Below the pieces are notes generated by a model. That model had not been told where the DNA came from. It saw nothing but the letters and a program-made list of their open reading frames with translations, and did no database searches. Shown here one piece after another: positions 56,293 to 64,000 of a stretch of 64,000 bases of DNA (within the stretch, counting starts at the first letter, position 1; each line of letters opens with the position of its first letter). Origin of the DNA: Strigops habroptila (lineage: Eukaryota; Chordata; Aves; Psittaciformes; Psittacidae); NCBI RefSeq assembly GCF_004027225.2, contig NC_044289.2, positions 11,387,761 through 11,451,760 of the forward strand, read 5' to 3'. Made by a program: the position numbers and the translations under genes.

Positions 56293-57623
56293 GTGAGGGC
56301 GCGGGGAGGGGGCCTCGCTCGGGGGGGCGGGCGGTATCCCCCGGTGTTAGGGACAGCCCCCCCATATACAGACAGACCTGTAGGTGCCCCCAGGATGGAG
56401 GCAGGCCCCTGCCGTTGGATAGAGGTGCCCCCGCTATAAGGACAGCACCTCGCTGTGTAGCGGTACCCGCAGTAGACAGACACACCGGTATAAAGCCACT
56501 TCTCCCATATAGTTATCCCAGTATGGAGACACACACCCCCCACCACCACCCTCTTGTGTAGAGGGTGCCTCTCAGTACAGAAACAGACCTGTCCCTTTTC
56601 TACAGGCGCCCCCAGACAGAGCTCTTGGAAGGACTGCTGTAACTGTTCGGGCTCCTCTCATAGATCCCAATCAGCGCAGGGCCGTGCCGGTGCGGCGGGG
56701 CCACGGGAGGAGATTACTTGCTTGGGCTGCGATTTGTGCCATGGTTTCCTACTAATAGTCCCATGTAGATTTTAGGCTTCTCAACCCCGCCGGGGAGGCT
56801 CTCCATGATGGCTTTCGTCCTCAATGCGCTCACCTGGTAAGTCAGCAACTAGCTGGAGCTCCTGTGTTTTGTTCTTTCTTAACATTAAGAGAATTCAGCA
56901 TCTCCTGAAAGCCCTGTGCCTGGCTGAGCATGTCTCTTGAGGGCAGCTGGGAGCTTCTCCCGACTCCCGGGAGCCTGGATAAGTTATTTCATTTCACTGC
57001 CTCAGCTTCCCAGCTGGCAATGAGATTTGCTTCTGTGAGAGATTTTACTGGAAGTTAGAATTAACGGATGTCAGCAAATGCTTATCTATAAGCAAGAATG
57101 TATTTTGCCCCTGCCACTGGGCAGAAATTCTGGATTTAAAAATTACTGCCTCATTCCCTACATTAAAAGCTCATTTCCCTGCCATCATATAATTAAAAAG
57201 CTGTAAGCATTTAAGTCTTGCTGCAGCAGCCAGGAGAAAGGTCAGGAGCAACCTATCCTTAAAACATTTGAGAAGTTTCAAACCAGCTAAATAACCTGCA
57301 GTGACAACTGCTGATAGCTCTTGCTATATCCCCTTTTCCAGAGGCATGGCAGAGTTTATTAATCTCCGTGTTTATTTTGCAGTGCTCTGGGCTTGCTGTA
57401 CTTCATCCGCCGAGGAAAGCAGTGCCTGGATTTCACAGTCACAGTTCACTTCTTCCACCTTCTGGGCTGCTGGATTTATAACTCGCACTTTCCCTCCACC
57501 CTGACGTGGTGGCTGGTGCACATCGTGTGCACCGCGCTGATGGCTGCCATCGGGGAGTACCTCTGCATGAGGATAGAACTCAGAGAAATCCCCCTCAATT
57601 CTGCCCCCAAATCCAATGTATAG
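56131..57623 (+). CDS. SYS1: SYS1, Golgi-localised integral membrane protein (complete)
   Basis: Three exons join in phase: 56131-56292, 56769-56836 and 57383-57623, giving 156 residues ending KSNV, the same length as human SYS1. SYS1 is a four-helix membrane protein of the trans-Golgi. It recruits the ARF-like GTPase ARFRP1 (Arl3p in yeast), which in turn brings ARL1 and golgins for retrograde traffic. Visible hydrophobic segments are at about 12-36 (LIVAQMVLLQ, LGLWLALL), 64-82, 92-107 (FTVTVHFFHLLGCWIY) and 115-137 (LTWWLVHIVCTALMAAIG). The segments FRSYVWDP, ILGFSTPPGRLSMM, YFIRRGKQCLDF and IGEYLCMR are conserved to human. The frame is intact. In human, SYS1 is followed by DBNDD2, with read-through transcripts; no such exon was identified downstream here. 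Confidence 0.97.
56293..56768 (+). other. SYS1 intron 1
   Basis: A 476-bp intron, GT-AG (acceptor CCCATGTAG). No features beyond the CpG-rich beginning. Confidence 0.7.
56769..56836 (+). CDS. SYS1: SYS1 exon 2
   Basis: A 68-nt exon encoding ILGFSTPPGRLSMMAFVLNA and LT, with the final cysteine codon split TG|T. Donor GTAAGT. Confidence 0.95.
56837..57382 (+). other. SYS1 intron 2
   Basis: A 546-bp intron with donor GTAAGT and acceptor TTTATTTTGCAG. Nothing else recognised. Confidence 0.7.
57383..57623 (+). CDS. SYS1: SYS1 exon 3 (terminal)
   Basis: Encodes ALGLLYFIRRGKQCLDFTVT, the last two transmembrane helices and the C-terminus EIPLNSAPKSNV before TAG. It is the most conserved part of the protein. 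Confidence 0.97.
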
Positions 57624-58230
57624 ACTCGCTCTGGCAACAACATGCTGCATTATGTTATTGTTTTCAGCACAAGTGCATATAATGCCCAAGAATCATCACT
57701 GAAGAAGCACAGCAGGTCTGTTTAGACTTGGGTGGGGTTTTTTTGTGGGGATCTTGGTGACTGCATGAGTGTGAGCATCTCCTCTGGCCTCAGTCGACAA
57801 CAGGGGAAGAACAGATGTTTATTTTGCTAACACAAAGCATTTAATGACTGTATGGCAAGTGTGCTCTTAAACTCTTCACTCATGAGACTGTTCAAAGCCA
57901 GGTAGCAAAACTTGATGCGTGAGGAGCATCTGGAACTAAACATGGGAGTGCCCTGTATGGGTAATGCAACGGTCAGCTCTTCTTGGGGGAGCTGCACAGT
58001 GAGCAGCAAGGCTGGGAGCTGTTACTTCCAACCTTTGGTTGGGAAAAAAGTCAAAGTGAACAAATGGGGAGAAAGGAAATAGTTGTACTTACCCAAATCA
58101 CCAGCTGAGACCCTAAATAACCTATAATGTTGGATGGTTGTTTGCTGTTTCCATGTTTAATACATAGATATGTCAGACAGCAGTTTGCTGAAGAAATCTT
58201 TTATAATAATAAAAATATTATGTTGCTGTG
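57624..58230 (+). other. SYS1: SYS1 3' UTR with polyadenylation signal
   Basis: About 600 nt of non-coding sequence follow the stop codon. An AATAAA at 58208-58213 within an AT-rich stretch is the best candidate signal. Confidence 0.65.
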
Positions 58231-61200
58231 AGCGTGTTACGGTTCTCCTGGGAAGCTGAGCTCTTCAAGGACACCATGAGTGTCTGTATCATGGCAACAG
58301 AAGGATACAGCCAGAGAACACGTGACTGTAAGATGCCCACTCTCTAGGACACAAAAATTCCTACAATAACTGTTTCATACCTCTGCTCCAAAATGAAGAC
58401 ATCAGCGAGGGCTGTGGTGGAAGTCAGCAGCATAACCCTCGCTTCAGGAGGAGTGTTGGCAGTCCAGGGTCTCCACATGTTCAGCCCGAGGCTGGAGCTG
58501 TCCTGGGGTCATGCTGCTCTCTGGCAGGCTGCAGAAGTCTAGCAACAGATCTGATCTGGCAGGGGTGATGTTTAGTTAAATGAAACACTGCTGCTTGTTT
58601 CTCAGAATAACAGGATGTGCCTTTATTTAGAGGCACTTCAAATAAGCATAACCTGTGGGCAGGCAAGGACACCACCTTACTGCCAAGGGGCCAGAGCTGG
58701 ATGGTTCCTCCAGATCCTGCAGACCTGTATCCTGCCTGGTTTCCACTGAGGGCCAGTTTGTGCAATCCCAAATGAGGGCAAACCCACTTCTGAAGACAGA
58801 TTTTTCTTCTGTGCAGCATCTTGCTGCAGTAACTTTCTTTTGTATAAGTGTTAATTTGAGCGAGTTATTTGCTAATTCACCTTGTTGAAAAGTGGTGGGA
58901 TGATTTGAGATGCACAAGTTGATAAGCTCTTTGAAGCTGCTCTTTTGGCTTTTGTTACTGGGGGAGCTGTATTTCAATTCCTGCTCTCCTATTCAGATCC
59001 TGTAAATTAAGGCAGGATAACATCCTGATGTTTTAAATACTTGGCAGGTCTGCTGCAGAGGAGGACTGCCGGTTACACTTGTTTAAGATAGAACTTTTTT
59101 TACACCCTGGGATTTCGCCAGGATCTTTTCCTGACCAAAAGCCTCTTTAAGCACAGTTTGAATCTTTCAGAGGGAAGACTTGATGCAAGTTTCTTCCTGG
59201 GCAGGAGCCAGCGCTTGCTGGAGGAACACCCAGAGGTCACTTCCTAGGGCTTCCCCTGCAGTTCTGCTGCGCAGTCAGCAAGATACAGTTCATCCCTCCT
59301 CAAAATCCGCTTGTTTCTCGTGCGTAAGGATACTTGCCTGGCTTCCAGTCACCTTCAGCCTGGATATAAACTGGACCTCCAGTAGGTGCCAGTATCTCCT
59401 TCAGAAAAGAGCAGTGAGCTGGGCGCGATTGGCATCGGGCAGAGCAAAGGGCACACTCAGCCTCGGGGCTGACAAGCACTGACTTGGCGTCAGTGGTATT
59501 TTAAGGCTCTTTCAGGGTCATTTTGTCCTCTCCTGCTTTTTGTTGCTATTCTTGAGAAATAGCCCCGCACAGGGAAAGTTTGCAGGTTTAGTTCAAGGTT
59601 CAACCCCACAGCACAGTGGAACTCCCGTCTTCTTCAACAGGGGTCTTAAGGCAAGTGCGAGCTGCAGGATTGATTACAGTGACTATGAGTGCAAGAGGGA
59701 AAGCCACATTCATCCCATTTCTTAAAGGAGAATGGGCAGCTGATCCCAGAGCTGCTGTGACACTGTATGGAAAGGTGCTATCTTGGTTCCCCTGTAAGAA
59801 CAGGCACAAAAACTTTGGACCAAGGAACACCCCCTTACACCCTGAACACATGAGGTATGCTGTAAGTGCTTCAGCAGCCTCCATTGCAAGGCATGAAGTC
59901 TGGGTACAGCTTTGTATCCAGAGAAACTCAGAGCCAGGCCATGAGAAGAATCCTTGACAAACGTGGATTTAACACCGAGGCTGTGGGACATCCCACAAGC
60001 TGCAGTGGCTCAGCACGAAGCATGCTGTGAGATCAGAAATGCTTTCTGAAAGTCTGCTGACTGCCTGTGAGGACTGAGTCTGTATATTACTTCTTTTTAA
60101 AGGAAATCTACTGTAATTGTCACAGTCATAGGAGAAGTTGTGCTAAAACTAAAATACTGATCAAGGAGGGAACCTCTGAAATTCATCACTCCCATATTGA
60201 GACACCCAATTTACACTCACATGCTTTCACCTTTGGCTTAAAAAAACATAATCTGCTGCTTCAGACCAGAACGGTGGCAGATGGTCTTTGTTTCTTAATG
60301 AATCTTTGGGGTTTGTGTGCAATAGTTGAGGGATTTGCTTCCAGGGAAGATATGCCCCAACACCTGCTCTTCTTAGGGACAGCGGTAGTGTCAGCTATTT
60401 GCATCCATGGGTCTGCAGAAAGACTTCTTGGAGATCTCTGCTGAGACTTTTATATTCCCCTTCCCCAAGGCTGTTTAGAAGTAGGAAAATTTTAACAGAG
60501 AGAAAGTTGCTAAATCCAAAGAGAAGCCAAGAGTTGTGGGATTTTGGGTGGCTGTGCTGACTTCTTTTCCTAAAGGCATTAAACACCTATTCTAAACAAG
60601 GAGCAGGTACAGCATTTGGATCCAAAAGACTCCAGCCTCGGTTATGCACAGTACCCACCTGCTTCAGCTTTCTCCATCTCACACCACAGGTAGGAGACGA
60701 GAGAATGGGGAGTGGGGAACAGGATCAAAGAGCACACACTGCTGTTGGAATGGAATAAGAACAAAACCCAAAGTGTTTCCCTCCAGGTTTTGCAGTGCTC
60801 TGCTTTACCCTTTCTCCACTACTTCCCGTAAGACTTTGGGCCTGAGATGCCAAGTACATCAGTAACAGCTCTGTTGTCTCTAGAGTGCTCAGATGCCTCA
60901 TGTTGAAGTGCTGTTTGAACACCAACTGCTCCTCCCTGAATTGTTTCTTGGAATTTGCCTCAATTTATTCACTCCCTCCTGCTGCTGCGGGAGCAGAGTT
61001 AAATGATAGGGAAACTAGAAGGAAGAACATGTGAATGCCAAGTGAGAGCAGCATGACCCAACACCACTATTGGCAGGAAGATCCTTTGCTGTAGAAGCTT
61101 GCCCACATGCCTATAACACATCCAGTGGGATCTCTGGAACTAGCAGGGCCTCAGATTGCCTGCTCACACTGTAAAGCACATTTTCTTCAGGATTTGGGAC

Positions 61201-64000
61201 ACCATTTCAGAATGTCCTTATTTATGGGTGGTGGCATGTACTGCTGTGCCCACTCCCATGGTGAGCAGTGCTCAAACCATCAGCACAAGGTCCTTGTTCA
61301 ATGTTTCTCAGGAGCATGAGGAGCCATGAGCGTGCCCAGCTCCGCACAGGGCGGACAAAGACAAAGCAAGTGCCCTGGGAAGGGGCCAAACAATCTGTGG
61401 AAACAGCCAAAATGATGTGTGAAAGGCAGCCTGAAATACTCTGCTAGGCATAGCTCCTGTAGGCTGTGCAGCCACACAGGGCACAGAGCTTCAGCAGCAT
61501 CCTCAAATGCTGAACTGCCTCGTAGTGCCCAATAATATTGTTGTGTTTTTCTGACAACCACTTGCAAGCACCTCTCTGTTGCAAATACTTTTGTGCTTGT
61601 ACTGAAGCTGCAAAACTAACAATGCCCTGAGCTGCAAAGGAGACAAGAGAAGACTGTGCTATCAAACAAGAGCCAGGACAAATAACTTCTCCCATGCTGT
61701 AGGCTCTACAACAAACTTTAATACTCTGGAATTACACACTGGCACCCACATAGCTGCTTACAGGTACCTTGGGGAAAGCTTTAAAGCAGGAGATGCTATA
61801 AGTCTGCTCTGTCCTGCTAGCTTGACATTCTGTCGCCCCCAACCACCCTCACCCCCCCCCAAATATTTTTGCCCTTTATTTCCTTAGAAAAGGGATTTAC
61901 ACATAACACAGCAGTTACTCAGGAATCCAGATGCATGCAAGAGAAGAAGTCATGCACCTGTGATTAGGTACATGGGGATGCAGGGGTTTCACCACATCCT
62001 CAAATTAAAAGGGATAATACAGGGAGGCAAGGTCTCTTTTCTGCCTGTGACAGAACACACACCATCCCCTGCCCCTCACAAGTCAGTGGTAAAAATTCCC
62101 ATCTTAGTTTTAGTGCCCAAATAAAAAACCTGGAGAGCTGATCTGGTGGAAAGAGTCAGCAAAGCAAACAGGTTTCCTTCCAGGAGCCACACAAGAATGC
62201 AAAAGCATCCAGCGTTCAGAACCAACTTACCATTTTTCCCCAAATCCTCTGCCCCGTATCTACAAGTTCCCAAATTCTGCAGTCAGCCAGATCTGTCCCT
62301 GCCTTGAGGCAGACGGGGACAGGCCTTATTCCAAATTACAGAGAAACAGCAAATCCCAGGAGATGTTGCCGAGCTCTTCCATCTCTCACAGGTGCAGGAT
62401 GGAGCCAAGTGTTCGCTGAGCGCTGCACAGTGTATTCCTCAAAGGTTTGGAAAAGCGATCAGGAAGATGCCACAACACATGCTGCCACCACCTTTGTTGT
62501 GATACTCACAGAGCTGCAGTTTATAAGTTCATCCAAGTAACAATGAGGGGGATGCCAAGGATTGAAACATTCGGAACACGGGTCCAGGCAAAGCTCTGGG
62601 CTGTGCTGGGGCTGCAGAGGTCAAACAAGCTGCCTTGAAATTTGATTTTCCGAGACTCTCTTCTCAGCATCTCCCAGATGGCTGCTGCTTCCTTCTGGCA
62701 CTCCCAGAGTGCTGTCAGGGCACACGCATGAAATTCATCCCAGTACCTGCAGCCAGGGGAGACATGACACCATCAGCCCATCTTGCACAGCAGCAAGATG
62801 CCAAGCAGGGTCCTGCTGTCACCTGTGTTTTGTGCAAGCATCCCAGACTATCCATCCTCTCCATTGTCTCCCAGAGCATCTTGGCTAAAACTCCAAACCT
62901 CAGAACACACAAATTATTTCATGCCTTTTTCCTCGTTCTCTGGAAGTCAATAAAATCCATTATTTTCCATCAATAAAGTTTCCCTTTGACACCAAGCACC
63001 CCAAGTATCTAAAACAGGCTGCAAACAAAGGCACAGGGTGTTTCATTGATAGCTTTCTCCAAGCTGAGCCAAGGGTGAAATACGAGCACAAATCAAGTAG
63101 AAGGACAACAGCTCCTGCAGACCATCACAGCTTTGTAACTAAGGTATGGGCAGGAGCAGGAGTTATTCACTGTGTTCTCATCTGACACATCTCCATTTAT
63201 CTGCTGGGTGTTACCCTGCACGAGCAGAAGCCATTCAGTGGGAAAGAGGCTCTTGGAGAGCACCAGAGAAATACAAGACAGGCAAAGATAACCCATGGCC
63301 CTGTGGGAATAAACCGGGAGCTGCTCACTGTGGACCCCCTTGGCTGCATCCCCTGGGATTGAAATTTGGGTATTTTTTCAGATCCAGAGCTAGAACTAGG
63401 TAAGGAAAAGCCCTGGCAGAAATGGGGCTGAAAACCACGGCTCCCAAGATGACTGTCCCAGGAGGGGCACAGTGAACCCCACTGGTCCAGCACACTGGGG
63501 CCTGCCAAGGCTTTATCCTCTCCCCGAGCTCCTTCCTTACCTTTGGTACAGAAGCATGGTGGCACTGAAGAAGCTGGTTTTGAGCCGTTTCCATCGAGCC
63601 CATGGGTGTCAAGCTGAGCATGCAGGGGTGGACTCTGGCTGTCCAGGGACAAGGACAGCAGGTACCGGGCTGCACCATGTCCCCTCACATGGTGTGGGGA
63701 GCAGCAGAACAGGTACCCCACCTGATTAGGTTTTTTTGGGGAGGATTAGACTCCATACCAGACTCCCCAGAGGCTGCTCTGGGTGCTGTTATGTGACAGG
63801 GAGGGCAGCCACAGCCTGGCAGGTTGCTGCGTGCACACCAGTGTGTCCATAAGTCCTGACACAGCTGAATTCACAGCCAAAGTCTCTGTTTAGTAGGTAC
63901 AAACCCACAAAATAGAACAGCAGGAACCTCAAAGTTTCAGACAATGTCACAGGCCATCCTCCCCTCTGGAAGTGGTTCTCCTCCAAAACAAAGACTTCCC
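58231..64000. other. Downstream region with no recognised gene
   Basis: By human gene order DBNDD2 and PIGT should follow SYS1, but no exon of either was recognised here on either strand. Only short, motif-free open frames were seen. A C-rich run at 61836-61860 has G-quadruplex potential on the minus strand. No CR1 copy was found in this part. Confidence 0.45.

Larger units (their letters stand above)
55800..56340. promoter_or_regulatory. SYS1: CpG island, SYS1 promoter
   Basis: GC- and CpG-dense sequence surrounds SYS1 exon 1. Immediately upstream of the ATG lies an ETS/GABP-type site CACTTCCGG at 56101-56109, typical of housekeeping promoters. No TATA box was seen. Confidence 0.75.

Overview
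The window is vertebrate nuclear DNA, most likely from a bird. The evidence is the CR1 LINE fragments with the usual terminal tail, compact GC-rich genes with CpG-island promoters, and gene content matching the block that in human chromosome 20q13 reads MATN4 - RBPJL - SDC4 - SYS1. It does not look like chicken: the syndecan-4 ectodomain differs at several positions from the chicken protein as I remember it. The species cannot be named from the sequence alone.

Layout. (1) About 1-10.3 kb: a minus-strand exon at 711-817 encodes a signal peptide, probably the first coding exon of MATN4. A long non-coding stretch follows, ending in a CpG island at about 9.78-10.30 kb. That island may be the start of MATN4 on the minus strand and/or RBPJL on the plus strand. 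A long poly-G run and a T-rich low-complexity tract lie in or beside it. (2) 16.0-22.2 kb: RBPJL, plus strand. Ten coding exons join in phase into 469 residues through the stop codon; the short N-terminal exon(s) were not located. (3) 22.2-30.0 kb: intergenic DNA between the converging 3' ends of RBPJL and SDC4, with no gene I can support. (4) 30.0-49.6 kb: SDC4, minus strand, complete: five coding exons, 203 residues, a long AU-rich 3' UTR, a 14-kb first intron with one CR1 insertion, and a CpG/TATA promoter. (5) 49.6-56.1 kb: the intergenic space between the divergently transcribed SDC4 and SYS1. It holds two closely similar CR1 copies in opposite orientation, a short third CR1 tail and a (CA)n microsatellite. 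(6) 56.1-58.2 kb: SYS1, plus strand, complete: three coding exons, 156 residues, the same length as human. (7) 58.2-64.0 kb: no gene recognised.

The genes share a neighbourhood, not a pathway. Matrilin-4 is an extracellular matrix protein, RBPJL is the DNA-binding subunit of the pancreatic acinar PTF1 transcription complex, syndecan-4 is a transmembrane heparan-sulfate proteoglycan of focal adhesions, and SYS1 is a Golgi membrane protein that recruits ARFRP1. I found no undescribed multi-gene system. The points most worth following are regulatory and structural: the possibly shared CpG island with its poly-G run, a SOX-motif cluster behind the presumed MATN4 promoter, the inverted CR1 pair between SDC4 and SYS1, and an RBPJL beta-trefoil loop that looks more like RBPJ than like mammalian RBPJL. 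Exon borders were placed by eye from splice consensus and reading phase.
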